From assembly GCA_036172665.1 (NCBI GenBank), contig CM069877.1:16889001-16953000 (forward strand): a stretch of DNA of 64,000 nt, in the 5' to 3' direction. Position numbers and translations under genes: made by a program. Source of the stretch: Prosopocoilus inquinatus (lineage: Eukaryota; Arthropoda; Insecta; Coleoptera; Lucanidae). Below, in pieces: positions 22,107 through 33,371 of this stretch. Below the pieces are notes generated by a model. The model was given only the letters and a program-made list of their open reading frames with translations. It did not search any database and was not told the DNA's origin. Positions within the stretch are counted from its first letter, which is position 1, and every line of letters starts with the position of its first letter.

Positions 22107-22883
22107 AGCCCGTGTCCCATCGTAAAAATTTTATAAAATATTTTTGTAAAACTGTTTTTACAATGTGACAGCTTACATTTTTATAAAAATGACGTCATTT
22201 GAAAATATTTTTACATTGCGTCTATTTTTATGACGTCACGTAAAAGGCTTTTACAAAATACAACAGTTTCTATAATTTTTATGAAAACCGATACGTGATT
22301 GGTTTTTACGGTTTCACAAATTTAAAGAAGTACGCGTACGTTTTGAAATCCTGGTGTTAGGTTGTCATTGTACAACTAATAAGGTAAAATATCCTGCAGT
22401 TGTGATGTAATGCTTACTATATTAGTGTGTATTCTTTAGTGTTCAACTAATTTTAAGATGTCTGGCAACTGGACAGAACAGCAAACCGATTTATTAATTG
22501 ATTTATATCAGGGAGAAAATATTCTATACGAGACAAAAAATGTGCTCTATCACAACAAGCATGCACGACAAATTGCATTGCAAAGAATCGTGGAGAGTTT
22601 GATGGAAATACGACCAAATACCACAGGTAAAAACCAATGTTTTGTTTTTTACTTTGTTTGTAGCTACAAGTATACTATCAATTATTTATCGATAATATAT
22701 AAACAACTAAGACAACTTAAATCCAGTAGTCATGTATTTCTTTATTTTATTATATTAATTTTATAAAACTATTTTAGAGTGGGACACCCTTTGAAAGTAT
22801 TTCACAAAATTATGATTCATACTGTTTTTATAAAAACTTTGTATAAAAATATTTTATAAATTTTTTACAGTGGGACACGGGCT
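22107..22883 (+). mobile_element. PIF/Harbinger-like non-autonomous element with a MADF exon
   Basis: A 777 bp element with TIRs of about 45 bp. The left end agcccgtgtccca then tcgtaaaaattttataaaat pairs with the right end. The flanks TTA (22104-22106) and TCA (22884-22886) are an imperfect 3 bp duplication. PIF/Harbinger elements encode a DDE transposase plus a Myb/MADF-like DNA-binding protein, and only the start of the latter remains. A short internal TIR-like copy (agtgggacaccctttg near 22778) suggests a nested or rearranged end. Confidence 0.7.
22458..22629 (+). pseudogene. MADF/Myb-SANT-like protein, first exon only
   Basis: The start codon at 22458 gives MSGNWTEQQTDLLIDLYQ, the opening of a MADF-type DNA-binding domain: W at position 5, a leucine-rich first helix, then HARQIALQRIVESL as the second helix. 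After RPNTTG the sequence becomes AT-rich without homology, and a gtaaaa splice-donor-like site sits at 22627. The full domain (about 80 residues) is cut short. In Harbinger elements this protein helps bring the transposase to the DNA. Confidence 0.55.
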
Positions 22884-22964
22884 TCAATGTTATGCATCAC
22901 TGCAATCACCACACAAAATGCCATCAAATACGATAATAAAAATATATACGTTTTTTTTCTAATA

Positions 22965-24302
22965 CCATGCCTTCAATTGAATTCCTCATTAAAGTAAGCT
23001 GTGATTTTTTCATGAAGTTGGCGACACAATTCTAGAGAAAACAGTTGTCATTAACTGTCAGTACTGATCATAAAATCAAATAAAAACACAACATTCAAGT
23101 TTAAAGTAGATGCTCAAAGTGCTGTCCTTCAGCTTGAATACATAAGCGTACTCTGCGTTTCATGTTTTCAAACCCGTTTGCTAAATGTTCGGGGGTTATG
23201 TTAGCACACACATCTGTAATGCCCACACAAAGTTCTTCGATTGTGTGACGCGTAGTTCTAAAAACTGTGTTTTTCATGTGCGGATTAATGAAGCAATCCA
23301 TAATTGTGAGATCCGGAGACCTTGCAGGAAAATTCACAATCCGATTATCGAAAAACTGCTGCAGGAAAGTCATTGTTTGATGAGCTGTGTGGGCAGTAGC
23401 ATTGTCTGCTGAAAAAAACCTTCTGTAAGTTCATCATCATGTAGTTGATTAATGAAAGGTTCTAATAACGTATTTCGGTATCTTTCAGCAGTTACTGAGT
23501 TGTTAAAAAATATTGGTCCGATGATACGCCTTCTTGACACTGCTAGTCAAACACCAATTTTTAATGGATGTAATGGAGTTTCCACAAATTCATGGGGATT
23601 TTCTGCTGACCATATTCTCATATTCTGTTTATTTAAATACCCTGATAGATGAAACCAGGCCTCATCGGAAAAGAAACACATTTCAAGAATGTCGTCGTTG
23701 TTTAAGTTATCAAGAAACCACTGACAATATTCTGTTCTTCTGCGAAAATCTACTGGCCTGAGTTCGTGGACTGCTTGAATCTTATATGGATAAAGCTTTA
23801 AGTCTTTTTAAAGAATAGTGTGACATGTTCCCACTGATAGTTGAACTTCTTGTAAAAATTTCTCAATAGATTTCTTGGGAGAGTGTTCCATTCGATTCCG
23901 AACATCTTAATGCAGGTTGCAGTCCTTTTCTTAGCTGCTCCGCTCCCTGTTTTGCGACCAAGTGATCCTGTTTCACGAAATTTAAGAATAAAAACATGGA
24001 TATGTTTAACTAGCTGTTCATAAGTAATAGCAAAATTAGGAAACTGCTGTCGAAACTTCTGTACACACTGATTAATTGAATAAACTAACTGTCCATTTTC
24101 TATTCTACCGGTCTGAAAATAACTTTCAACAATAAATATTTTCTGCTGTAATTCTAACATTTTGAATTAATTGAAAATACAAAGTGTCAAGTTGACATTT
24201 GTTTAATTAAATAATTGAACAGCTATCAGTGCTACAAATCTTGGGAGAAAAAAACAGTGAAATCATAGCCCACTTTAATGAGGAATTCAATTGAAGGCAC
24301 GG
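22965..24302 (-). mobile_element. DD41D-type Tc1/mariner element with long TIRs
   Basis: A 1338 bp element with TIRs of about 44 bp differing at about four positions (ccatgccttcaattgaattc at the left, ccgtgccttcaattgaattc at the right, reverse strand). It is flanked by TA (22963-22964 and 24303-24304). It holds one transposase frame on the minus strand with few lesions. TIRs of 44 bp are longer than the usual mariner ends of about 28 bp. Confidence 0.85.
23101..24160 (-). pseudogene. Tc1/mariner transposase, near complete but broken
   Basis: Starts at 24160 (MLELQQKIFIVESYFQTGR), an N-terminal helix-turn-helix region of the DUF4817 type with FRETGSLGRKTGSG. The first catalytic Asp is in SDEAWFHLSGYLN. 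The second is in DNATAHTAHQTM, where a single-base loss shifts the frame (near 23392-23400). The third is in ARSPDLTIMD, and the protein ends EGQHFEHLL at 23101. A TGA replaces a Trp after HPLKIGV. The spacing between the second and third Asp is 35, six residues shorter than the 41 seen in the related copy at 62.4 kb, so a small deletion is likely. There is also a frame break near 23790. Confidence 0.85.
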
Positions 24303-24664
24303 TAGATACTGATAATGGTCATGGAGAGACGAAACGTTTGACTGTTTGACTTCAGTTCTACCACCTCTTTTCGAGGCAGACTCAAAAAGTGCCTGTAGAA
24401 AGTAAAATCAGAATTTCTAAATTTTTTATAATAAGAGAGATAAATGTCAAAGGAAAAAAGAAAATCGGTTTTCTTACATTTTAATTAATATCTCAGGGAG
24501 AAATGAGAAAAGAATCTTAATGAATACGAATTAGGCATTGATTCGTGCAACTTTTCTTCCATTTAACCAAATTTTTATCTTTTACGGTTTAGGAGATCTC
24601 TTCAGTGTACACTCAATTTGAAGCAGCCGGTATAATTAAAAACAAAAACAAAAGTCTGTTAGAC
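24303..24664. other. AT-rich DNA, no gene
   Basis: No coding region. The phrase from about 24520 (gaatacgaattaggcattga, then cgtgcaacttttctt) recurs at 30350-30390, so this is an unclassified dispersed repeat. Confidence 0.4.
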
Positions 24665-24897
24665 GAGGCATAAACCAGAGCGGGCACTCGTGGTGGCGGG
24701 CGCGGTAGCGGATTTGTATGTTCTCCTTATGGCCGACGCTTAAAGCGACGTGCAAACCAAAGCGGGAACGGCTCAGTGGCGGACGCGGTGGCGTTACGGA
24801 CATAAGAAGAACATAAAAATTCGTCGTCGCGCGCGTTTCCGCTCTGGTTTGCGCCTCGCTTTAAGCTTTAAGCGAGGCGCAAACCAAAGCGGAAACG
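24665..24897. mobile_element. GC-rich MITE cluster
   Basis: A complete 125 bp palindromic MITE at 24740-24864 has 31 bp TIRs (ttaaagcga then gcaaaccaaagcggaa types). A related partial unit lies on each side (24665-24739 and 24865-24897), all sharing the caaaccaaagcgg motif. The arrangement suggests repeated insertion of one family into itself. The high CpG content is unlike the surroundings. Confidence 0.65.
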
Positions 24898-24959
24898 TTA
24901 TTTTTGCACGATGGTAAGAATAAAGCCTAAATGTTGAAAAACAGTTACTTGCTCATTAC

Positions 24960-25340
24960 TAAATTTACGCGCTTAGACCATGATTAACAGCACATCGGCG
25001 GGATCATGGCCATTACCAATCCACGATCCATCCTCCTCCGTCGTAATAATTCCCGACGTCTTCCGCAAATAAATAGTTCCATCTAAACCGAAGAGATAAG
25101 GCGTCTCTGAAATTACCTAACGAGCGCTAAGCCGACTTCCCTGATTTTTAAACTTAATTACTCGAACGTAATCAGATTAGCGGCGAGGCTTGGACCGAGT
25201 ATAAGGTGATGAAGCCCCAGAAACATCGGATGATTACCTCATTGCGGCTAATTAAATTTCTCTTTCGTTAAATTTCATCCCGTCCGGTATTATTGCGCTG
25301 GGTGGTATCGATCGAAAGAGTCCTTGCTTCTTGCAAGCAA
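24960..25340. promoter_or_regulatory. Candidate conserved non-coding segment
   Basis: Mixed-composition, non-repetitive sequence with TAATTA/TAAT sites (for example ggctaattaaatttc near 25247) and no open frame. It resembles insect enhancer-like non-coding DNA. Conservation is untested. Confidence 0.25.
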
Positions 25341-26002
25341 GGGCTAGATATTCCAATTGTAAAAAGCAGTGGCGCAGCAGTAGGGTAGTTGTAGGGGTTG
25401 CAAAGCAATCCGGCGTCAAAACGTCATGTGCGCTTGCACTTTGAAACCAAGAAAGTTAAATTTTTGTTGAAAACAAACAAACTTTCCCGTAGCTAACTTT
25501 CCTTATCGATTTTATACAGGGTGGTGAAAATTACTGCCACAGTATTATTAACTTCGTTATTATTGGAGTTCCGAAATCGTTCATATTAGCAAAAATGAAT
25601 TGTTTTTACTCAGAATTACAGTGGTCATATCAAAGAAACAATTGCTCATCGTGTTCTCAGATGTAATACGACGATAAGTCAAGGTTACGGCGCACAGTGG
25701 TGCCAAACGCCAGATTTATGGAAAAATCTCTCATTTCCAGAAATTTTGTCTGATCGAAGTGAAATTCAGGAAACATCAAGAAGGTACTAAATAACAATTT
25801 TTGACTTGCTCAAAGTTTCCAAAAAAATTTTTTTTTATAAGGTATAATTATTTTAAATTCACTCCAAGTGCAGAACGTTTCTATGTACGTATTACAAACT
25901 AATAGTGAGGAGCTCTGTTAGCCTCCTTGATTCAATAAATCATGTTTGTACGGACTGCTGGTGGTGTTTTTCGCATCTCTATTCAACTTCGTATTCAATA
26001 TA

Positions 26003-26599
26003 CAGGCTGTTTCAAATTCGAACCTCACTGGGGATCTCGCTTATTTGAAGAGATAGACGGTAGGTTTAGATTTGGAAAAGTTGCTAAATTTGATGAGGAT
26101 TAATAATCCGCAAAGAAAAAGTTTCTATGTTAACTCTTATTCGATATAATTGTACAAAAAGAAAAATTGTCATTTTTTAATTTTACCTCCATATTTTTTA
26201 TTTAAAGAGATATCAAAAAAATTAAAATACTTTCTTAAGGAACTTCTCAATTTTCTACATGGTGGTAAACACTATATTTCTATAACACGTTTCGTCAAAT
26301 TTATACCATCATCAAGTTCATTTTTACTTATGGTGCCCATACTGAAATTTAGTGGCAAGAGAAGCTACTCATTATGCCGATTACGGCAACATAGCATATG
26401 TTATAAAAATTCTTTAAAACAAGGCCAGAATAAACTTACAATTTTTCTTCTTTTACAATTATTTCGAATAAGAATTAACATTTTTCTCTCCGGACATTAA
26501 GGCTCATCAAATTTAGCAACTTTGCCAAATTTAAACCTACCGCCTATCTCTTCAAATAAGCGAGATCTTTATGGTGAGAGTGGAATTTGAAACAGCCTG
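26003..26599. mobile_element. TIR element, about 95 bp inverted ends
   Basis: A 597 bp element starting caggctgtttcaaattc with TIRs of about 95 bp (26003-26098 and 26505-26599) and TA on both sides (26001-26002 and 26600-26601). Shared TIR sequence includes cgcttatttgaagagat and aaatttgatgag. The interior has no transposase. A degenerate hammerhead-like phrase lies on the minus strand at about 26285-26320. Confidence 0.75.
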
Positions 26600-27030
26600 T
26601 ATATCGCATGCGGTTGATTGCGGCCGTGAAATTTTTAGGGTAGTTAATTAAATATTATAGCTTTTAGAAAAAAAAAAAATTTCAGACCGTAGGAAAGTGA
26701 AGCTTTTTTTGTATGCTTACTAAAAATTCGCATTACGCCCATAAATCTAATTTCGGCTTAATTATCACGTCTAAGTTTCTTTAAAGAGTAACTTATTTTT
26801 TTACAAAAAGCTGTTAGTATGTGCTAACCAAACGTACAATGGAGTAACTTTTAAAAATAATCCACGAAGCTGACGGAATTATACAAAATTACTCTTCTTA
26901 AGGCTTTATGGCTTACTGAATGGGATTTAAGCCCTTATATTAGATGAAAGCTAATTTTTACCGCAAAACCATTATCACAGCGATATTCTACGTCTAAAGT
27001 AATATAAGAAAAGTCAGTTAGATCAACGAA

Positions 27031-27494
27031 TTAATTCTCTTGTGAAATCGTTTTTTTTTCCACCTCGGCCCCACTGTTTAGCGTATCAACGTATCTATCC
27101 CTCAGCAGTTCTAAATGGTGACTGACCTTACAGACAATTCGACCAGCAGTAGCTTTCGTTACATTAAAATGATCTCCAACTACTGATAAGAATGATCCTG
27201 TAGCAAAGAATCTCGGCGTTATTAATACTTGATTCATTGCTGATATTGAACAATTTCTTTCAGTTGCTGGAGTGATATCCTCTTCAATTATATAACTGAT
27301 TCTTTTGATAAGCGAAATCTGTGTTTAAATTCCGCTTCACTAAGTGTATCAAAAGGATTTGCCCGGTCACGAAAAACTCGAGGCATTCTTCTTTGAGGGT
27401 TTTCTTCATCATCCAATACACTGTTTTCAGAATTTGTAGAAGAAAATCTCGAAGCAACCGAAGACAATGAAGAAACAGAGGAAACGCAAGACAT
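27031..27494 (-). pseudogene. Harbinger (HARBI1-like) transposase N-terminal fragment
   Basis: Starts at 27494 with a Ser-rich leader, then RMPRVFRDRANPFDTL and FKHRFRLSKESVI. After a frameshift near 27295 comes IEEDITPATERNCSIS and LITPRFFATGSFLSVVGDH with a helix-turn-helix (VTKATAGRIVCKVSHHL). It stops at 27031 after GAEVEKKTISQEN. This is the front part of a PIF/Harbinger DDE transposase. The catalytic domain is absent, so it is dead. Its kin may have mobilised the TTA/TAA-flanked MITEs in this window. Confidence 0.75.
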
Positions 27495-29944
27495 TATTTA
27501 GTTTGATACATTAAAAATGCGTACATTGACACAATGAGTAGCTGTTCTCATAATTTATATTTAAAAAAAGAACGATGATTAAAATTTAGTTGGTAGAAAA
27601 TCTAGGAATTAATTTAACTGACAGATTTAATTAAGCAACTTTTTCAACTTCTGTTTATAATACGGAAATTGTACAGAAAGTAGAGAACTATATCGAAAAT
27701 CTACAGATTTTATTATTAACTAACGTTTATAATACCGGCCATTAATAACTTAGTTTTATTTTATATATATTTCTCAAGCGAAAAATTATAGTGGCAACAA
27801 AAGTTACTTAATATTATAATTAATAATATCAAAAAAATAAAGAACAAGTCAGATATTTATTGGACTCGGTAATACCAATTATTCGAGAAGTATTTACTGA
27901 TTTTGGGATACCAGATGTATGCCGTATCATTAAGCATTTTGTTTTTTAAGTAATGACGCAAATTTCTATGAATTTCAGCATAAGTATTCGATTTATTTTA
28001 AAAGATTCTTTATTGATTTATTCGCACATTGTTTTACACATTTCTCTATTTATTGTTGATTTATTTTTTATTATTTTATATCAATTTTCTGAAATAAATT
28101 AAAATTACTTCTGCTATTCTTAAAAAAAAACTCATGATATGTGTAGGTAAAACGCATACTAGCAGAAAATATCCAGGTAAACCGCATACTAATTTTTTAC
28201 TATTTTTTTTTAATCTGTAAACATACAATACAAATATTCGTATATTATTGTATTATATCTTCTATTTACATTTCAGGTCGGTCATCCTTTACTTTGTAGC
28301 ATTCCAAGGTAACAATAAATCACAAAAATCTTTGCTTTATTTACATCTTGTGATAAAACAAAGTAAAAATTACGCAACAATTTTTACTTTGTTTATTACA
28401 CAACAAATTTTACTTTGTTTCACTACAAGTAATAAACAAAGAATGGATTTCTTGTGAACAAAAGTTAAAACTATTGCTTCTGGTATAGTATGTAGTCTAC
28501 TTGCATGTTTTGTTTTCGTATTTCAGGAAACTTATACACAAGAACAAATTAATGTTTTAATTACACCTCGTTGTAACAATATTCTTATTGCTTATTTTCC
28601 ACAGAAAGATTCCAAAAGAAAACCCAGTAAACAACAAACAAGTAGGTTCGGATTAGCAAGAAAATAATTGGTAATTCTCATAATTGACTAAACAAGCCTT
28701 TCTAATTCCTATCTTAAATATTTATTTATTGTTGATTTGTTTATTCCATTTCTTGTCTAAATTATATTTGGTCCAATAGTTTCAGAAAGGAGGTTACACA
28801 AAAAATCATATAAATATAATTAGCGATAAACCCGGCCACAGGATTAAATTCAACCAATCAAATATTCATATTTACAGGTGATGGGGAGGATCCTAGAATT
28901 TCAGAAATAACAGTATAAATTACGAAACTTTTGAAAGTAGAGTTGATCGGATTTAGGACGAAGAAACAATTTTAATTATTCAGCTGACAGTTTCGGTTTT
29001 ATTTAAAGCCTTCCTTAGAGTCTGCAAGATGTTACAAATAAGTTCTAATTAAACATCACAAAAATTTTTTTAGAAAAAGTGTTACCTCAGATTAAAGTGT
29101 GTAAAGCTACAACTCATAGTGATTGGAGTTAAAATATTGAAACCGCAACTGGAAAAGAGAAAAAACAAAAGCTCACTGGTAGCCAAAATGCTAATCTTTA
29201 AAAACGTTCAAAACATAGCTGGACAATGTGAACCAACACCCGGACGATTAATAACAATTAACAATAAAATTTGTAATTTTTCATAATTTAAAACAAAGTT
29301 AAAATTTATTTTAACTTTGTTATAAATTGTGAAAAAGTTAAAATTTAAATTTAAAGTTAGGATTCACGATTCACTATTTCAGGATTATCGCCGACCGAAA
29401 TTACATTTTAAATCGTGCGGTTCGAGTTTACATCTGTCCGGCGAAACCCCTGCTGTTGGGGCGGGCAATAAATCATCTACAAGAAGCAGTTTTAACAGTT
29501 CAATTTATATTTTGTGTTGCCTACTTTAATTTTTTCAAAGTCAATTTTAGCAAAATCTAAAACAATTTGGAAAAACTGAAACACTTTCCCAGCTTTATTC
29601 CAGCAGGGTCTATAAAATGACATTAAAGTTCAGAACGCTAGAGTTTGTTCTAAAATTCGATTTTTGTTGAGAAAGTTTTTAATTAATTAATTAAAAAGGA
29701 ATGGTTTTTTCGTAATGAGATCAATTTTCTCAATTACATTTAGCTATTCCTCATACGTACAAGCTGAGACCTTTGCTTCAAAAGTCAATAGGAAGACCGC
29801 AATTTGATATGGCGTTTACCATTGATTTTCACTGATTTGACCATCGCTCCGATATACCCTTAATCATTATTATTATTAAAAGTTCAATGGAAAAGACTGT
29901 CGGCGCTTGGTGAAACATTATAATAATAAAGCAAAATGAAATAA
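27495..29944. other. AT-rich DNA with simple repeats, no gene
   Basis: No supported coding region. The stretch 28340-28445 repeats ttttactttgtt several times in both orientations, and aggtaaaacgcatacta/aggtaaaccgcatacta occurs twice near 28145-28195. The short open frames here are low complexity. Confidence 0.4.
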
Positions 29945-29979
29945 AAACACTCGGTATTGTTTCACTTAGTATATTTAGT

Positions 29980-30019
29980 ACTCAATGCACATTTCGGTTG
30001 TTATGCCATCATCCGGAGT
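29980..30019 (-). ncRNA. Hammerhead-like motif, degenerate core
   Basis: On the minus strand: stem I ACTC (30019-30016), core CGGATGA (30015-30009, one change from CUGANGA), a weak stem II of about 3 bp, GAAA (29995-29992), stem III ATG/CAT, T, then GAGT (29983-29980) pairing with ACTC. The layout is that of a hammerhead, but the U4 to G change predicts loss of activity. Confidence 0.5.
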
Positions 30020-30178
30020 TATATTAGAAAACTAAACTAAAAGCGACTGTGACAGCTCTTAAATATATTTCGCCTAAACTAATATTTATTCAATATTTAT
30101 TATAAATACTTATTAGTTTAGGCGAAATATATTTAAGAGTTCGCACAGTCGGTTTTAGTTTAGATTTTTAAAAGCGAA

Positions 30179-30218
30179 GATGATGAAGATGGCATAACAG
30201 CCGAAATGTGCATTGAGT
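30179..30218 (+). ncRNA. Hammerhead-like motif, degenerate
   Basis: ATGAAGA (30183-30189, one change from CUGANGA), stem II TGGC/GCC around ATAACA, GAAA, stem III ATG/CAT. The 3' stem I strand GAGT is conserved with the minus-strand partner, but the 5' strand no longer pairs. It is a relic. Confidence 0.4.
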
Positions 30219-30559
30219 ACTAAATATATTAAGTGAAACAATACCGAGTGTTTTTATTTTATTTTACTTTATTGTTATTATTATTATTATTAAGAAAGAC
30301 AGAGAAGAAGAAAGAAAATCGATATAAGAAACAAATATTCTGTTAATAAATACGAATTAGGCATTGACTCGTGCAACTTTTCTTCTATTTAACCAAATTT
30401 GTATTTTTTACAATTAAGGAGATCCTTTTAGTGCAAACTCAGTTTAAAACAGCTGCTATAAATGTAACAAGCCAAACAAATTTAAAAGCAAAATTGACCT
30501 ACATTAAACGTAATTTAGTGGGAAGTGACGTAAATGTATTTTTATCTTTATTGATGATG

Positions 30560-30960
30560 AGGTGGACTATCCTGGAATTCGGTGTGTGAAGAAAGGCCCC
30601 CTTCAATTTGCGTCCCTTTATTTCACGCCTGGATGCCACTGCATCGGGTCACGTGCCGCGGATATGACTGGACTGATGAGCGCCATCGGTCAAATGGGTA
30701 CAATGCGTCCCCCTCCCCGTTCAGGAGGAGAAATCCGGAACTCTACTACCTACCACTATTCATCGCTACTGTACTGTCACAACATTGAAATATCGCCCAG
30801 GGAAGTTTTATTATTCGCCGGCGAATTATTATGTCCTTTGTATGTGCTTCCCCGACGCGAAGCCGGAATAATTGCGTGCGATTTTTAGGCGAAGCGGGTG
30901 GACCGGAAGTAGACTGTGGCTGGTTTTAATTGGGAGCGTGCTCGTAAATATGGAATCTAA
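30560..30960. other. CpG-richer unique segment
   Basis: Overlapping frames at 30562-30888 and 30582-30788 have no recognisable domain, and the proline/arginine content reflects the base composition. It may be regulatory or an unannotated exon. I cannot support either. Confidence 0.25.
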
Positions 30961-31527
30961 TTGTTTTTTTTTTTTTCAATTTCGTCCTGGATTGAAATCG
31001 ATGGCACCCAGTCGCACGTAAATGTCCAGCCCTCATATACAGTACAACCTCTTTAATCCGAATTAATAATAATGTTAATGTTAATAATAACACTAGCCTG
31101 CGCAAAAATAATTTTTTTTTTGGATGAGATAAGACTATGTGCTCTTCAAGGATTTCAACATTATAAAAACGAATCTGTTATTAGTTTTTTTCTATCACGT
31201 CAGGATTACAAAAGAAATTAAACTTTATAGAGAGTTTTTGTTTACATTTTGTACGGTACTTGCACACTTTATTATCAGACACATAAAAAAATGTTAATTG
31301 CAAACGTTTTAGATATTTACCTGAACCGCCAGAATTTACTAAAAAAAGCAAGTGACGATTGGAAATGAGAATCAACTTTGTTATTCTAATTGAAGTCGAT
31401 TTTTCTCGAATTTTAAAACTGTCCAGTTAAAGTTTTAAAAACTATTTTCTTTGATATTTTAGATTAAAAATTCAGTAAATTTTCTCGAATTAACAAAAGT
31501 TCCTCTTTTTACTTCCAAAAATATATA

Positions 31528-31700
31528 CAGTCGCAACTCTTTAACTCGAACCTCCACAAATCGACGTTTTCTGTAAGTCGAAATTTAGTGATGGTCCTTG
31601 CATATTATATGTAACTGCTATGTATTTCTTTAATTGGAAATCTCTATAACTCTCTATAATTTTCCGGTCCCTTGAAATATGAGTTATGGAGGTTCGATTG
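31528..31700. mobile_element. MITE with pogo/Tc1-like ends
   Basis: 173 bp between TA dinucleotides (31526-31527 and 31701-31702). The left end is cagtcgcaactc and contains ctcgaacctcca. The right end, reversed, is caatcgaacctccataactc. Related single ends occur at about 31038 (cagtacaacctctttaatcc) and 31717 (cagtgaaggtcgactc). Confidence 0.5.
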
Positions 31701-32344
31701 TAGTTTGTCTACCAAAAGCCCTGTACAGTGAAGGTCGACTCTAGTGAATCCCTTTGTAGAAAACTCTCGGTTATAACCCTACTAAATACATACTTCTTTT
31801 TTATTTACCGATTATAACGAACTTTGGATGTAGCAAACTTTTTTGGTGTTTTTCCGGGTTCAACCACAAATGTAGCAAAACTGTTAGAATCATTTAGACA
31901 ACGTCTTTTAGTAACATTTACCTTATCATTATTTTTTTTTTCAATATTTGCTTAAACAGGAACACACAGTATAGTACAAACTAATATTTTGTATAACATG
32001 AAACGTATAAACACTTAAGTACAAATCTGTCAACAATAACAAGTGAAAATGTGCAAACAAGTGAGTAACAGTTGGCTTCTCGAAAATTATGATTGAAAAA
32101 CCTATTTTGAAATATTGTTATTTAAAAAAAAGTGGTGCGTGATGAAAAAATTATTATATTTTTCTTGTACTAAGGAACACCAAATCTACTACATACACCT
32201 ACTTTTATGTCATCCGCAAAACCTTCGCAGGCTAGTGTAATTGCACTGGTTGATCAGGATTATCGAAATGTTCCGATCAAAGAACAAAAGACAGAAAATA
32301 TAAATTGCTTTGCAAACTTAAACTGAAATAGTAAAGGAGACTGT

Positions 32345-32395
32345 GGTTTAAGAGATAGCTTAGCTGCCGAAATACGTATTTACGGATATAAAAAT
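32345..32395 (+). repeat. Fragment of a PLE terminal unit
   Basis: The sequence tagctgccgaaatacgtat is the same as the minus-strand 59.75 kb ribozyme unit (agctgccgaaatacgtat), preceded by ttaagagatagc versus cttaagatggtagc. Stem I partners are missing. Confidence 0.5.
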
Positions 32396-32459
32396 TATTG
32401 TGTGCGGAGGTTAATAGCAATTATTGCAAATTTAACTGTAATGTAGCGGCCATCATAAG

Positions 32460-32640
32460 ACAGTGAATGACGTCATGTAGCGTTGAAAAATGGCGTCATG
32501 TAGCATTGAGGAAAATGGAAAAAATGACGTACAAGTAAACAAAAAGAAAACCAATGAGCTGTATTTATTTTAAATATTTCGTAATAGTTCAACTTGATTC
32601 GACATTAGTAACACATTTAATAATAATAATCTTTATTAAC
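32460..32640. repeat. Short tandem duplication and a LINE-like 3' tail
   Basis: Two copies of gacgtcatgtagcgttga/ggcgtcatgtagcattga lie at about 32467-32510. At 32619-32640, taataataataatctttatt read on the minus strand (aataaagattattattatta) is the kind of 3' tail seen on Jockey/CR1-type LINEs. No LINE coding sequence is recognisable next to it. Confidence 0.4.
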
Positions 32641-33193
32641 CATAATACGTGGGAATAAATAGGCAGTCGTGAATGATACAAAATATTAACATATTGTTAC
32701 AGCCGTGACGCGCAAATAGATCTATTTTTAGCACCAGCCACCCCATCTTGCATCACACAATGTTGTCGAATGTTTTCTCGTTCATTTCCAGTACATTTCA
32801 GAATACATGCATCCACTATAAAAGCGTACCGACCCATCAGTGGGACAGTGAGAAGTTAGCAAGCGAGGGATTCATACCTCGAATAAATAGAGTACATTTT
32901 GTAGAAGTGTTATTTGATAGACAAATGTTGCAGCTCATTAATATTATGTTTTTAATTGTGTGAAACGACAGTTTGTAATTAAAGTGTTCTGAAATATGTC
33001 ACGACTACAATTTGTGAATCCCCAATACAAAACAATATTAATGGTTAAAGGAACTAGGATCAGTTTCCCATGGAAGGGTGCTGCTCTTCCTCCATGTCCC
33101 ATACATGACAGAAAAATAATTACTCTTACAATTTAAGACAATATGGTGCCTAAACCAAAGACAAACAAATCTCTTCTTAACGAATAAATTCAA

Positions 33194-33371
33194 GATTATT
33201 CTCCCAGTTCGCGTGAATTAGTTTTCTTGATGAATCATGAAAATTCTCACTTGAGTACTCGGAAGAAACTGACATACAACACAGTTTCTCTTGACATTTC
33301 CCGAGTACTTAAGATAGAAATTTCATGAATAATCAAGAGAACTTCTAATTCACGCAAACTGGGAGGATAAT
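33194..33371. mobile_element. Palindromic MITE
   Basis: About 178 bp with arms of about 75 bp. Shared sequence includes ctcccagtt, cgtgaattag, tgatgaatcatgaaa versus tttcatgaataatca, and gagtactcgg versus cccgagtactt. It has no open frame. Target duplications are not clear. Confidence 0.6.

Larger units (their letters stand above)
29945..30260. repeat. Inverted pair of PLE-type terminal units
   Basis: A palindrome with arms of about 150 bp centred near 30100. Both outer arms share acactcggtattgtttcac, and both inner arms share ttaggcgaaatatattt. Each arm contains one hammerhead-like motif (29980-30019 minus and 30179-30218 plus). The arms have diverged enough (cggatgatgg versus gatgaagatgg) that this is not a recent duplication. 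Confidence 0.6.

Noticed and set aside
26285..26320. Hammerhead motif on the minus strand inside the 26.0 kb TIR element
   Set aside because: The core reads TTGATGA, stem II is very weak and stem I does not pair; at best a distant relic.
30562..30888. 108-codon frame as a host gene
   Set aside because: Composition follows the CpG-rich DNA, overlapping frames are equally open, and no domain is recognisable.
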